Source of the DNA: Piliocolobus tephrosceles
Lineage: Eukaryota; Chordata; Mammalia; Primates; Cercopithecidae
DNA: 64,000 nt
NCBI RefSeq assembly: GCF_002776525.5
Contig: NC_045441.1
Location: 105,388,744 to 105,452,743, forward strand
Direction of reading: 5' to 3'
Numbering within the stretch: the first letter of the stretch is position 1; every line of letters starts with the position of its first letter. Of this stretch, positions 47,902 to 60,693 are shown piece after piece. The notes beneath the pieces were generated by a model. The model saw only the letters and a program-made list of their open reading frames with translations, searched no databases and was not told the origin of the DNA. The position numbers and the translations under genes were made by a program.

Positions 47902-48089
47902 TTTTATCTATGAGTTAAATAAGAGTTCTTTTACAAATGTATAATTTCGTTTTTTGTTTGGCTGTAGTTATGTTCCTTCAGTAATGCTATTGACTTTCTT
48001 TTCATTTTTAGCAACGTATCTCGGAGATATTCACAAAACAAATGCAGAGACCCACTGTGTGTGTGTGCTTTTTAAAAAATTTTTAAACT

Positions 48090-50010
48090 GTGTAGAATAA
48101 ATTTACCAAGATTTATATAACTATTTTTCTGTTGATGGACATTTAGGCTTTCCAGTTTTTAATTATTAAGAACAGTGCTTCAGTGAATGTGTAAAATTTA
48201 CACACATGGTGATATGTTTATGGAGTAGAAGTTGCTGGGTTAAGTGCTTTTTCAAAATGGTTATGCTGCTAAATTGTTCTCCAAAAAGGCTTTTTGGGTT
48301 CATAGCAAATTTCTACCAATTGTGAAGGATAATATTCACATCCCCACAACTATAATCAGTAGTACATCTTATTTTTCAGTTTGTCAGGCTGGTGGATGAA
48401 AAATAGTATTTCCTTGTTGTTTTAATTTGCTCATTTTTTCATGACTGGTGAGGTTGAGCTCCTGATTTTCTTTTTTGCCATTTGTATTTCCTTTTATATG
48501 AACTGTCAGTTCCCATTTTTTTTCATGGTTATTATTTGTTGAATTGTCTACCACCAATGCTATTGAACTGTCCATTATTTTTCTACTGATTTGAAATGTC
48601 ACGTTTGTCATACTAACTTCCTATATGTACATTGAACAGTTTCTGAACTTTTTATTCTCTTTTTTAATGTATTTGCATTTATCTTCTATCATTTATATTA
48701 TGGTAGCTTTGTAGTCTGCTTTTTTTCTTTTTTAACTTTAGAGACAGAGTCTCACTCTGTTGCCCACACTGGAGTGCAGCAGCGTGATTATGGCTCACTG
48801 TGTCTCTGACCTCACAGGCTCCAGTAATCCTCCTGCCTCAGTCACCCAAATAGCTGGAACCACAGGTGCATGCCATCATACCCAGCTAATTATTTATTTT
48901 TGGTAGATATGGCATCTTTCTATGTCATCCAGGATGGTCTTAAACTCCGAGACTCGAGAGTCCCTCCCACTTTGGCCTCCCAATGTGCTGGAATTACAGG
49001 TATGAACCACTACACCTGGCCTTTAGTTTGCTTTTATATCATCATTTTTATTCTTTTTCAAAAAATTTATTTGTTATCCCTGTCCATTTTTTCTTTCATA
49101 TGAAATTTTAATTAGCTTATAAAATGCATACAAAATTGTATTTGAATTTTTATTGAGACTGCAATGAGTTCTAGGTTAATTTGGGGGAAGATTTGACATT
49201 TTCCAAATCTTGATATCTCCCCAAAGCACAGACATATTTTTGATGTTTAGTCTTCTCATCAGGAAGCTGGCAGTCTCTGCAGTCTTCTGTTCTTTAGTAA
49301 AGTCTTAGTATTTTCTTTAAATAGGTCTCAAAACTTTTTAAATATTTTGCTTATTGATAAGTATTTTTATAGTTGTTTTGTTTTTGCAACCTTGAATAGG
49401 ATTTTTCCATTGTATTTGCTAATTGGGTTTTGCTGATTTTTAGGAAAACTACTGTATTGAAGTTTCTTGCAGTTCTAGTAGTTTTTCAGCCATTTCATTT
49501 ACACTTTTTAGTCAATGATACCATCTATAGATAATGAGTCTTGTCTCTTCCTTTCCAGTGATTGTACCTCATTTATTTATCTTATCTTACTGAATTAGGT
49601 AAGTCTATTGGCTCAATATTGAATACTCATGGTGAGATTGGGCACCATGATTCTTCTTTCTGTCTTTAAAGAAAGGCTACTAGTGTTTGTTAATCAAATA
49701 TGAGGTTTTCTATAGGTTTGTGGTAGATGCCTTTTGTGATGCTAAGGAAGATTTCTTCTATTAATCTGAGTTAAAGTTTATTATATGAAAGTGTTAAATA
49801 AATGCTTTTTCCAGAATCCAGATGATCATTTGAGTTTTCTCTTTAACTTATATGTTAATTTTGTGGATATAATGACTTACATTATTTATTACTTGCCTGA
49901 ATTCACTCTTGGAAGGAAAAGAATCCTCTTGGGCAGTAGTGAATTGTGTCATATTACTTTTTTGTGATTTCTTCTTAGTATTTTATTTAGTTGTTTGGCA
50001 TTAACAGTTA
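48090..50010 (-). mobile_element. Old L1, antisense, interrupted by an AluJ
   Basis: The plus strand reads as antisense L1 ORF2 and flanking sequence (AAATTGTTCTCCAAAAAGGC, AGACTGCAATGAGTTCTAGG, TCTATTGGCTCAATATTG, ATAGGTTTGTGGTAGATGCC). Strongly decayed. The Alu at 48741-49021 is inside it. Confidence 0.75.
48741..49021 (-). mobile_element. Alu (AluJ-like), antisense
   Basis: Old dimeric Alu, many substitutions at CpG and elsewhere, ending ACTACACCTGGCC. Confidence 0.92.
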
Positions 50011-50029
50011 TAAGTGAAATTAGCCTGTG

Positions 50030-50560
50030 AATAGGCAGACCAATGGCCTCACAAAGATGTCCTAATTTGTGAAATCTGTGAATAAGTTACTTTACATAGC
50101 AAAAGGGGTGTTGCACATATGAGTTAAGTTAACAAATTTGTGCTAAAGAGATTATTCTAGATTATCTACATTGGCCCAATCGAATCGCACAAGTCCTTAA
50201 AAAGGGAAAACCTTTTCCAGCTGCAACTAGAGAAAGAGACGCAGCAACAGAGAGTTGACAGAGATGTGATGTGAGAAGGACTTGTGTTGACTTTACTGGA
50301 TTTGAAGACAGAGGAAGTGTACTATGAGCCTTAAAATGGAGGCAGCCTCTACTAGAAAAGACAAGGAAATAGATTCTCCGCTAGAGCATCTAGGAAAGAA
50401 TGCAGCTTTGTTGATGCCTTGATTTTAGCTCATTGAGACCCATTTTGGACTTCTGACCTACAGAACTGTAAGGTAATAGATTTGTGTTGTGTTAAGCCAT
50501 GAAAGGTTGTTAGAGTGGCAAAAGAAAATTAACATAGCCTATGGTTTCGTCTATGTGCTT
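50030..50560 (+). mobile_element. MLT1-type LTR (ERVL-MaLR)
   Basis: GGCCCAATCGAATC, AAGTCCTTAAAAAGGG, AGACAAGGAAATAGATTCTCC, TGCCTTGATTTTAGC, GACCTACAGAACTGTAAGGT and TGTTGTGTTAAGCCA follow the MaLR LTR 3' order. Confidence 0.75.
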
Positions 50561-50994
50561 TCCAAGTTTAGAAACAAAACTGTAGCTGAAAAGTTTTCTT
50601 TTGCAATGCTTTAAAACAGACTTCAAAAAAATCATTCAAGTTTGAAAAAATTAAGCTGTCAAACCCGGCTCTTGTGCCTTTTTAAAGGAGAAAATATTTG
50701 ATTCTTCAATTTCTTTTGTGACATCTTTTTCTAACCATGTGTTATAATTTTCAAGTATATATTTTGTCTTCCTTACTAGACTGGAAGCCTCTTGAAGGCA
50801 TAATGTGTCTGATTAATCTTGGTATCTGACTCAGTAACCAAAATAATCCCTTACAGTAATGCAAACATTTATATAGATACCTTATTCAACTTTGCATCCT
50901 CACAGTACTATATACAGTGTCTAATGTTTATGAAACTAATTTCAAAAATATATAGTAATTTAGACAGCTTAATTGATTAGGTAACTCAGATAAT

Positions 50995-51215
50995 ATGCTG
51001 AGTGAACATGAGCTTTGAAGTGAGGCCTGAGTTAAATCCTGGATGAACCACTTTCCTAACTCTGTAAATTTAGACAGTTGATTAACATATCAAAGATTCG
51101 CTTTCCTCACTAGTAAAATTGTAATAATAGTACTTACTTTATAGTAAGGCAATGTTTGTAGAGTGCTTAGCACAATATTGGATACATAATAGTTGCTTTA
51201 TGTTAGTAAGTTATC
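50995..51215 (+). mobile_element. MIR SINE
   Basis: GAGTTAAATCCTGGATGAACC, GTAAAATTGTAATAATAGTAC and GAGTGCTTAGCACAATATTGG follow the MIR order. Confidence 0.7.
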
Positions 51216-51604
51216 AAGATAATTAAAGAACGTTATTTAGAACCAAATGGTATTTTATAAAAATGTTGCTTTTTCTGTTGCTCCTGTTGTAATTTTTTAG
51301 GCTGTTGTCATGTCAAAAGGGGATACGAGGTCTCCAATCTGTTCTTGCATATACAGTAATGCCATCAATAACTTTAGTTGGTGCCTCCAACAAGTATTCT
51401 CCTTGGATGAGGTTACAGCCGAGTAATTTAGAATATAATAGAAGCAACATTAGGGGTGCTTTTATACAGCTCATGAAGTCAGTACTTTAGAAACTGAATT
51501 AAAATGTTTCGAGGGTTTTCTTCCTATTTAATGCTGTGATGTTGCTAATCCCATCCTACTCTTAAAGCTGGTGATCCTCCTAGTTCATATTAACTGCCAT
51601 TGGT

Positions 51605-51995
51605 AATAGCTTGGATGATTGTCCTCACCAAAATCTCGTGTTGAAATGTAATCCTCAGTGTTAGAGGTGGGGCCTGGTGGGAGGTGTTTGGGTTATGGGA
51701 GTGGATTCCTCATGGCTTGGTGCTGTCTTCTGGGTAGCGAGTTCATTCTCACGAGATCTGGTTGTTTAAAGTGCGTGACACCTCCCCTACTCTCCCTTGC
51801 TCCTGCCTTCAGCATGTGAAGTGCCTGCTCCTGCTTTGCCTTCTGCCACAAGTAAAAGCTTCCTGTGGCCTCTCCAGAAGCAGATGCCAGCACTATGCTT
51901 CCTGTACAGCCTGCAGAAGCATGAGCCAATTAAAGCTCTTTCTTATAAATTACCCAGTCTTGAGTATAGTAACGCAAGAGTGGCGTAACACAGCC
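51605..51995 (+). mobile_element. MST/THE1-type LTR (ERVL-MaLR)
   Basis: GGTGGGGCCTGGTGGGAGG, TCATTCTCACGAGATCTGG, ACACCTCCCCTACTCTCC, CCAATTAAAGCTCTTTCTT and TATAAATTACCCAGTCTTGAG are MST/THE1 signatures in order. Solo LTR. Confidence 0.85.
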
Positions 51996-52379
51996 ACGCT
52001 TGATATTTATGGAACCCTCTCTCAGGCTTAATAGTTGATTCAAACACAATGAATAAGTGGTCCCCTGTCTTTGTGAATTCATAGATAAAAAGACAAGACA
52101 ATCTTGTGTTGTGACTTGTTTTGTATTTTCCATTGAAATCTTGTAGGGTAGGTTGTAGTGAAGTGTGTATCTTACATCATTTTCTGGGAATTCATAGGGA
52201 AGAAAAATTGAAGATAAGAAAACACTGATTATCTTGCTCAGTATGATTCTAAGGAGTTGATATCAGACTTCAAATTGGGTGTTCATGGTGGAGATGAAAT
52301 AGTGAATGTGTGCAGAGCAGTCAAGACTGAATGAAGAGAAGGAATGGGGCTATTAAAGGCACTTTGCCAAAATAAATAA

Positions 52380-52540
52380 TAGTCACTATATGTCATATCC
52401 CTACTATGTGACAAGATTGTTATCTGCTTTACAGATATCATTTTTAAACCTATCAATAACCTTAATTTTGTGGATTAACAAACAGGTCCTGAGAAGAACT
52501 TTGCCCCAATAAGATTTCATAGGGTTAGTGATGGAAATCT
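52380..52540 (-). mobile_element. MIR-family fragment, antisense
   Basis: CTACTATGTGACAAGATTG, then GATTAACAAACAGGTCCTGAG. Diverged. Confidence 0.45.
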
Positions 52541-53059
52541 TTCTGGATACAAAAGCCAGTGGAAAGTAGTACAAATCATGTATCCCTTATACGAATAAAG
52601 AAACTTCTGGAGTACCACTACTCTTGTGGGGTTGAAGAGATCATTTAGGTAAATATTCCTTTTAAAGATGTAAAAGCTAATGATGGTTTACAAACTTAAA
52701 TTCTTTTACTAGCAAGGAGAGGGAGCTGGCCATTGAAGAGAGAGTACTGATGGACATAGTAAGAAAGTAGCATTTTAGGTTTAGATATAATTCATTTTAA
52801 TGAATGTGTGGGAATACACAGAAGAGAAATTATATGGCTCCAGGTTACTTAGGATTGATCTAAGCTTCAGTTTATACAAACCAAATTAGACTTTCCTGAA
52901 GTATAAATTGAGCTATATCTTAATTATGAGAACACATTAATTAATATAAACAGGACCAGACCACCCCAAAAGATTCATAAACTAAGCATCAGCAGTGGCT
53001 CTGTATCATCACAGTTGCATTTTGGAAGGTAAAATTAACCATTTGGAAATTTGTATTCA

Positions 53060-53470
53060 ATCACCTTCTTTATGCAAGGTACTTATTTAGGCTGAAGATA
53101 CAGGATAGAAAGGGTCTTTGCCCATATACACAGATGAACATGGACAAAGATAAACTTCAGATAATTAGAGCTACGCAGAGACTTTATGGTATTGTGAAGA
53201 GACTATTTTCGATTACGTGAACTAGGACAGTGTCCCAGAGGATGTGGCATTTAAGCAGAGATTTCAATAACAAAAATGAACTAGCCATGGAAATAAAATA
53301 TAGGAGGAAGAAATTCTAGGCAGAGGGACTAGCTAGTGCAAAGGTGGGCACATGATGTGTGTGTGTGTGTGTGTGTGTGTGTTTCCCCCACAGAAGGTCA
53401 AGGAGAGAATGGTGGGAAGTTGGAGAGGTAGGGAGGGGCCGCATCATGTACATTTGGCCCCTTTATGACA
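53060..53470 (-). mobile_element. L2 3' region, antisense
   Basis: TGCAAGGTACTTATTTAGGC, AGGATGTGGCATTTAAGCAG, ATTCTAGGCAGAGGGACTAG, TAGTGCAAAGGTGGGC and CATCATGTACATTTGG are in antisense L2 order, with a TG microsatellite inside. Confidence 0.7.
53355..53382 (+). repeat. (TG)14 microsatellite
   Basis: Fourteen uninterrupted TG units within the L2 fragment. Confidence 0.95.
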
Positions 53471-54113
53471 AGGGGTATCCATATTAAAGTAAATTGCCTC
53501 TAGATGGGTTATGAACAGTTGTCATAAAAGTGAACAGGTTTCATTTTATATGTATCAGCAGATGCTGCAGTGCAAGAATGTTTTCTGTAATGTTTGTTTT
53601 TATTTTTTGTCTTGTATTAATGCTAGTGTATTTAAGTTCCCATTGTCAGTCCCTGAAGAGCAGAGCAGACATCTGCTCCTTATAGTACTTAATCCCGCGC
53701 CATAGCACAGAAATTCTCAATTAGTGAATCAATATTGATTGAATGCTGTAGACTAGTTAACTATGTTATTGCCACAAATGACCCCTAACTTGAGCTAGTT
53801 ATTCCCACAAATAGTCCTCATAGTTATAAAAAGGGAACCACAAGGCCTACTAGATCAGTGAAAATTCATTATTACTCAAGACAACTCCAAGTACATAATG
53901 TCTTAGGTAACACTCTATATTATAAAGTGATTTGTCACAAGACCTGTGCTTGCTTGCTTTTGAATTTCATGCTTCACATTCTGTGGGAATGTGTATTACT
54001 AAGTATCTCACAGAAGTATTACTATTAACCTATATTTACTTACTGTCTTCTACAGCGTGATGTTAAAATGTTGCTTCTTTCCATTTGATAAATTTTAGGG
54101 AGGAAAATGTTTG

Positions 54114-54409
54114 TCTTTTTTTCTCAGACAAGCTCTTAAGTCTGTTGCCCAGGCTGGAGTGCATTGGCCTAATCTTGGCTCATTGCAACCTCTGCCTCCC
54201 AGGCTCAGGTGATCTTTGTGCCTCAGTCTCCCGAGTAGTGAGGACTACAAGTGTGCGCCACTGCACCTGGCTGATTTTTTAAATTTTTGTGTGGAGATGA
54301 GGTCTCACTATATTGCCAGGCCAGTCTTGAACTCTTGGGCTCAAGCGATCCACCTACCTTGGACTCTCAAAGTGCTGGGATTACAGGTGTGAGCTACTAC
54401 ACCCAGCCT
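54114..54409 (-). mobile_element. Alu (AluJ/S-like), antisense
   Basis: Dimeric Alu with short gaps, ending TACTACACCCAGCC. Confidence 0.92.
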
Positions 54410-55901
54410 GTTCATTTTATTATAAATAATTCATTGGAACTTTCTCAGTTATAGAACTGGTATTAGCAGTTCAGTTTAGTCTAACCCAAAGACTAAAGGG
54501 ATGATTTGTGACATCCTGACTCCCATTCTGTATCTCTTCATTCCAATTGGCAGCATTCCCGAGGCCCACAGGGTCTTCCCCTCTGCCCTCCACTTCCCCC
54601 ACCTGCCCTCACCTTTTCTGGTTACAAGCTTCAGACCATTCCACTTTCCTATCAAAATATGTTTTCTTACTTCCAAATTCCCAGGACCCTGTTCTACTTC
54701 CATCACACTGTACTCCAGTACTTTAATCTGTGGTAATGATTCAGAGAGGCCAGAGAATATAAAGCTCGTTATACAGTTAGTTAAGCTGTTAGGCCCTTTC
54801 TGTCTTAAGCATCTTTCTTCTTGCAGACAGTCTCAAAGATTTTTCCTTTTTCCAGTAATCACCCATTTATTTCCAAGGAATGTTTCATCCATGCCTAGCT
54901 TTAGGAAACATGTTATTTCTTGGATTTCTATTAGAAATATCTGTGGCAATTTGGACACCATTTTTTTCCCTGACTTCATTATTCTTTCATGTTTTAGCCT
55001 GTCAGTGCAAAAACTCTTTTATCCAGAGATGCATTATAGAACAGGAGTTTAAGGGAGAAGGAAATTAATACTGGCCATGGTCATGTTCGTATTCTTTCTC
55101 CTTGTAGAAGACAACGGGCATAGCTAGAGTGGATTAGCTAACTGCAAAAAGGATTTGTAGGTCTAGGGATGAATGTAAATGTAAACAACTTAAATGTGGA
55201 TTCTATTATAGCTTCATATAAAGTATCTGTGACCACAAAACATATTCTTCTCAGTAGCTGATTTCCCATACCAGTTCAAAGAGCTACGGAAGAAATACTG
55301 TCATCAGGACACTACTGAATAATTTACTTGGATATATGCAGTAAAAGGATGCAAGTATATTTTCTTACATTTTCTCCCTAAAGAGTTGCAAACAGGGCTG
55401 GATCTAGAAAATACTTACTGTTTCATTTTGTTGGGGGTAATGCTCCCTACCATTTTTATGGTTTACATAGGCATTCCAATCCAACAATAGATTTGTTTTA
55501 CAGTTTTCAAATTATTAATGACAAATTCAAGAAACAATTCTGTAGTCAATGCCTATGGTCTAATTTTTTGTAGTTTTCCTTTAACTTAAAAAACGTAGAA
55601 AGAAGTACCATCTTTGATACTACTGATGGGCCCAAACTTAAAGATTTATGATGCAAAATAGTTTTAGCTATCATTTTTGATTACTAAAAACAAGCATTGA
55701 CAGTAAATATTTTATACTATCACAAAAAGCAGACTAGCTTTCTCATAACTTAGCAAAGGTGTTACGGTTGGAAATAAAATTCAAAATAAATTGAACTGCT
55801 TAACTTATATTTACTAAAAGTTCATACTCAATAGTGCCATATGTAACAAGATTCTCATAAAAAAATAGATGCATACTAATTTAAAAACTACTGAGATGGT
55901 T

Positions 55902-56186
55902 ATTTTCTTTTGAGACCGAGCCTCACTGTCACCCAGGCTCGAGTGCAGCGGCGTGATCTCAGCTCACTGCAACCTCCGCCTTCCAGGTTTAAGTGATTCT
56001 TGTGCCTCAGCCTCCTGAGTAGCTGGGATTACAGTCACGCCATGCCTGGCTACGTTTTATATTTTTAGTAGACATGGAGTTTCATCGTGTTAGCTAGGCT
56101 GGTCTTGAACTCTTGACCTCAAGCGATCCACCCACCTCGGCCTCCCAAACTGCTGGGATTACAGGCATGAGCCACTGCACCTGGCC
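55902..56186 (-). mobile_element. Alu (AluS-like), antisense
   Basis: Dimeric Alu with a small deletion around the right-arm start, ending CACTGCACCTGGCC. Confidence 0.93.
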
Positions 56187-56396
56187 AGAAAACTCTGAGA
56201 TTCTGAAACAAATTTAGAAAAAAGCATACAAACCAAAGTTTAAGGTAAATTTAAAAGGTTTTCCAATTGTTGAGATTTGCATTTCTCTCATCAGAGAAAA
56301 ACGTTTAGAAAAACCAGCATATCTCTCCTTTTATGCACTTAAGAGATCTTTAAAATTGTTAGCTATTGTAGCCTTGCTTGTTCGTTGGGTTTTGTA

Positions 56397-56426
56397 GTGT
56401 GTGTGTGTGTGTGTATATATATATAT
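56397..56426 (+). repeat. (GT)n(AT)n compound microsatellite
   Basis: About nine GT followed by about six AT units. Confidence 0.92.
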
Positions 56427-56590
56427 CACCACTAATATACTTGGGGAGCTTTGCATTCACAGTAGCTCATGGATATGACTTTAACATGAACTATCATACT
56501 ATCATGGTTATTGCAATTCAGTTTTTTTCTGGAAGAATAGCTATTATATTATAATACAGACATTCCTTGTAGTAAATGTTTGTATTATGG

Positions 56591-56617
56591 TTTTTTTTTT
56601 TTTTTTTTTTTTTTTTT
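56591..56617 (+). repeat. T27 homopolymer
   Basis: Twenty-seven T without an Alu body next to it; origin not clear. Confidence 0.92.
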
Positions 56618-57024
56618 GTAACACAGTGTTCTCTACCTTTGTTACCATCTAACAAGCAATTCACAAAACCAAGAAGGAACCAAATCTTTGATTTACATTT
56701 CTGCTGACCTAGTGTGTGGACTCTTGCAGAGGAATAGCATTGCTGCATGGTGCTCAGAAAGTGTGGGAAAATGGAACAAAAAGCTTGAATCCATTTTTTT
56801 TCCTGCTTTTACATCAGAATTTATATTTAGGTTATACTTTTCTAGAGGAATGAACAATACATCTCTTATCCACAATATGTAATTTGCTAGTTTTGTGTTT
56901 AAAGCTTTTCTTATTTCCTGTTCTACTTCTGTGAATTAAGGATTTTAAGCAGGGGCAAAACTATAGGATCAGCAGGTAATCATTCTTGGATACAGATATT
57001 AAGTACACGTAGCATGCTTGTCTT

Positions 57025-57140
57025 CAGTCTTAGGTCATAAGCTCCATGAGGGCAGGGGACAATGGTCACTCCAATCCTTGCTGCTTTTCCAGCATATAGC
57101 ACATGGCAGAATTCAAACATTTGTTTAATAAACAACAACA
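57025..57140 (+). mobile_element. L2 3' end, sense
   Basis: ATAAGCTCCATGAGGGCAGG, CAGCATATAGCACATGGCAG and CAAACATTTGTTTAATAAAC match the sense L2 tail. Confidence 0.75.
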
Positions 57141-57494
57141 AAAAACCTTTTATATTACGAGAAAGACATCTGCTGCCCTGAAATAACTGATAAATTATTA
57201 TGTAGTTTACTTTCAAAAAAAAGAATATGATATGGTTGACACATAATGAAGTAGAATTTATGCTGTTGCCCTGCTTCTGTCATAAACATGACAAAACATG
57301 ACAATGGGAAGTCACTTGAGTTCTCTGGATCTCAGTAAATAAATTTATGACATTAAGGGATTTTACAAAAATGAAACCCAGTTGGAAAATTGTACAAGTC
57401 ACTCAAGTTCTAAATTGCTTCCCAATGCCAAAACCACTTAGAGATACATCAAAGACCACAGAACTTTCGGTTTACAAGTAACAGACAAAGAATA

Positions 57495-60063
57495 CTAGAA
57501 AATTTAAAATTTTTAATAAATGTGCTTTGTTCACAAAATGTGAAAAAATACAACAAACACACACGTACATTTTCAGGTATGCTACCTCCCACCACTTGGC
57601 AACTATGGTAAAACCACATGATCTAGTCATGATCCTGAAGAATCCAACCAAATGATTACCATTTGTTTTTGAAACAACCAAATTATTTTGAAGAACCTGC
57701 TGTGAATGTGACAGGAGGCTTTATAACTTCTTTATATCCAAAATGAAATAATTCTTAGGAGTACCCATACAGTATTAGAAGGCCCTATTAACTTCCACTT
57801 GTTATTACATACATGATCTGGCATCAAGCTGCAATGACTGCTTATACTTCAATACTTATACACTGAATTGGCTTTGGTGGAATGTGTATCAGTTTAAATC
57901 TGTGCCAACCTAATTTGAATAAGCTGAATTTACAGTAACAAATGATATAAATTCAAACAAATTTATACTAAGTGGTAGTAGGTTTTATAAAGAGACTTCC
58001 TCAGAGTACTACATAAAATACATCATGCACACTTTGGAGCATAAGCAGAATCAACATCTGTAAACAATCAGAATTTATAGCACCAACATTTTAGCTATAA
58101 CACAAAGGCTGACTCCAGGGTCATACTACACCAGCCTTTCAAAAGTGCTGTTTTCATTTACTTTCAAAGCATTTTCATTTGGTGTATTGTTTTCTTTTCT
58201 CTTAAGATATTTACCCAAGTCAAAAAGCAAACAGTATGGTAAAAGGTACTACCAAAATTGTTCAAAATAGTTCTGTATTATCAATACAGTGCTTTTTCTT
58301 CCCCCTTCTCTTGGGGAAGCTACAAGGCATAATCCTGTAGTGCTTAACTGGAAACAACAGTCAATCCTAAATATTAAGCAATCTTATGCTATTGAAAGTA
58401 AATGAAAAATGTTGAGTTACTTGTGGCATATTTGAGCAACCAATATTTATTGCATTTAATCAACTGACTTAAAAAATCACAATCTTGTTACTTTCATTAA
58501 TTTAGCATGTGAAATTTAATTTGAAATACTGGGTACATACACTCAACCATTTATATCATAAAGGATAAGTTTTATATTTCTAAATAAAGTTTGACATTCA
58601 AAGGTACTACGGCAATTCACAATAAGCACAAAAACATCAGCTTTACCAGAGTAAAGAGTGCAGTTTATGAAATTTAGGATCAACTATTGAAAATGCAAGT
58701 TTCCTTTAAAAACATACAAACATACGCACAACATTAACCATGAAATCTGAAACTGTGATATTTCAGTGCAAAAACCTCAGTATGAGGTAATTTTAATGTA
58801 ATAACCACTTGAAAAAAAAAATCCACACAGTGGCACTCTTAAAAATGATAGTTTCCGTGACAATTGCTGGCTGACAAGACAATGTGGACTAAATGTTCTT
58901 AACTGTTTAAACTAATCTTGTCTTGTTTGGACATATATTTTTCCCTAATCATTTGCTTCTGATTCAGAAACACAGAAAGGCATTTATTAATGTGGAAAGG
59001 GAAAATTCCCACAGCCAACTAATTGATATATTCAAAGAAAATTTTCTGATAGAGTTTAGATAGAAATTAAGATACCAAAAGGTCAAAACCATTTTATGAG
59101 ATCACCAACAGAGGGTTAATTTTAAGTTTTTCCATATAATTTGAAACTTGTAGTGCGGCACCTCCTTCACAGAAAGGTGAGGACCCTATCAAAGTTGGTT
59201 TCAACAGAACATAAACTCTTCCAAGTGCAAACCCTTTCAAAAAGGTGTTTTAGGTCATTATTGAGTATTACATTGTTCTTTGCTTAAATAAAACATTTTG
59301 TAAATGAAACCTAAGTTTAAGAAAAGTAAAAGTGAACTCTCAGGTAAATATACTTCACACCAAGGCCCAAATCAACAAGAAAGTTATGAAAATACTACTT
59401 TGGCAATGGTGTTTAATGGATAGGGCTAATGAAATTAGAATACATACTTTGGGGGAAATCTCTCCCCCAATGTCTGCTGCTGTCAAATGAGCTTTTAATA
59501 GAAGGAAGAAAGAAAAAGAATTATCACCAATTACAAAAAGTTCAGGAAATATAAAGGAACATAAAATGACTTTCTGTAACATCACAATTTTAGTTAGAAA
59601 AAAGAAAAAGGTAAGTGCATCACAAAACAACTAACCGATCTATTTTTCTGTATCACATTTAACTTGTGAGTCATCAAAGTGCAATCTACAGCTTTCTACA
59701 TCTTAAAGTTTCCCATTCAATGGTTTATAGTCAACACTGAAAAGTTGAAAAGGAAAACATAGAGCAAATTATGCTTGTTTCCACAATAGCACTAAAGTGA
59801 AAAAGGTACCTTTCTATGATAGTGCTAAATGCTAAAGTAACAGAAGTTTCTGCTATGACATGAGTCACTCCGCATGAAACTTTAAGCTTTCTATATAAGA
59901 ATAAATTTTAAAATTGAGAAGTAGAAAAAAATAGCAAACTCTGTAAACCTCTGCATTTCTTTTATGCAAACCAGGTTTTCAGTACTGAGTTCATGTTAGT
60001 ATTTCCAATTGGTGTAAGCAATTAGTTTAGGAGCCTGGACTGAAAGGGCCTTTTGCTTCTATA
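57495..60063 (-). other. BMT2: BMT2 3'UTR, distal end uncertain
   Basis: About 2.6 kb below the BMT2 stop is free of Alu, L1 or other recognisable transposons, in contrast with both flanks, which suits a retained 3'UTR. A candidate end is a minus-strand ATTAAA (57512-57517) followed by a GU-rich stretch (minus strand, about 57440-57470). AATAAA signals at 58983-58988 and 58446-58451 could give shorter transcripts. No coding potential was seen. Confidence 0.45.
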
Positions 60064-60693
60064 TTAACTTAAAAGTAATATGGGGTCCTCTAGCTCATAG
60101 AAAGGAATAGAGCTGGCTTGACTTTCTCCAGAATCTGAGTCATATGGAGCATCAGGGAGTTCTGTGAAACCATATGCTAGTTGTTCATCTTCTATATCTG
60201 ATCGAACATAGCAGGAAGGATTAGAATATTCCTCATCTTCTATACTGTTGAAATCTTGAGGAATATATAACATTCCTGGGTAGTTCCTACTAACCAAGTC
60301 ACTTGTGGTTTTTAGAGAGATTTTCCTAAATGCCATCAGATGCATATGTGAAAATTTTGAGTACTTGAAGCGTTTAAAGCCCAGAGACTCTATAGCAATC
60401 TTCCAGCTTTTCATCATCATAGCATGACGGTTCTGATGGGAGGAATCAGGTGTGATGATAAGTAATAAACCATTTAACACTAACAGTTCATGGGCTTTCT
60501 TGCAGCAAATCCATCGCTGGTAAGGAGATGGAAAATAAGAAAGGAGGAGAGAGAAAACAACCACATGGAAAAGTTCTCCAGGAAGAGAATCAATAGGGTT
60601 TTTTAGCTGCTTCAAAAAAGCATCTATAGCATCCTGTGCAAGCTGGAGTGGTTGCTGAAGCTGTAAGTTCAGGAAATCACATTTATAGACACT
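60064..60693 (-). CDS. BMT2: BMT2 (SAMTOR) terminal coding exon: residues 197-405
   Basis: This encodes the C-terminal 209 residues of BMT2/C7orf60, known as SAMTOR, a cytosolic S-adenosylmethionine sensor. It binds GATOR1 and KICSTOR and lets methionine status control mTORC1; SAM binding releases it. The fold is a class I Rossmann-type methyltransferase. The SAM-binding residues I recall (Gly172, Asp190) lie in upstream exons outside the window. Visible here are the later strands and helices (about 237-277), a Pro-Asp-Ser-Ser-His motif at 278-282, a basic region at 303-320 and an acidic tail (347-388). The minus-strand acceptor is TTCTGCAG at 60694. The eight codons before it are intronic. 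Stop TAA is at 60064-60066. Counting back from residue 405, the family length, gives 197 as the first residue. The exon is intact. Confidence 0.96.
   Translation of the reverse strand, partial: SVYKCDFLNLQLQQPLQLAQDAIDAFLKQLKNPIDSLPGELFHVVVFSLLLSYFPSPYQRWICCKKAHELLVLNGLLLIITPDSSHQNRHAMMMKSWKIAIESLGFKRFKYSKFSHMHLMAFRKISLKTTSDLVSRNYPGMLYIPQDFNSIEDEEYSNPSCYVRSDIEDEQLAYGFTELPDAPYDSDSGESQASSIPFYELEDPILLLS

Larger units (their letters stand above)
33331..57494. other. Intergenic region between TMEM168 and BMT2
   Basis: About 24 kb with no recognised host gene on either strand. It is dominated by transposons listed individually. Stretches without a named element include 33331-34470, 39050-40550 (dispersed-repeat-like, unassigned), 51220-51600, 52000-52380, 54420-55900 and 56200-57000. 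Confidence 0.7.

Noticed and set aside
51253..51490. Possible exon: pyrimidine tract and AG followed by an open frame with an ATG
   Set aside because: The acceptor-like tract is common by chance, no donor or conserved protein was recognised, and the frame has no known relative.
54501..55052. 183-codon plus-strand open frame in intergenic DNA
   Set aside because: No domain or family resemblance, hydrophobic Phe/Ser/Leu composition typical of AT/TC-rich noncoding DNA, and no splice or promoter context.
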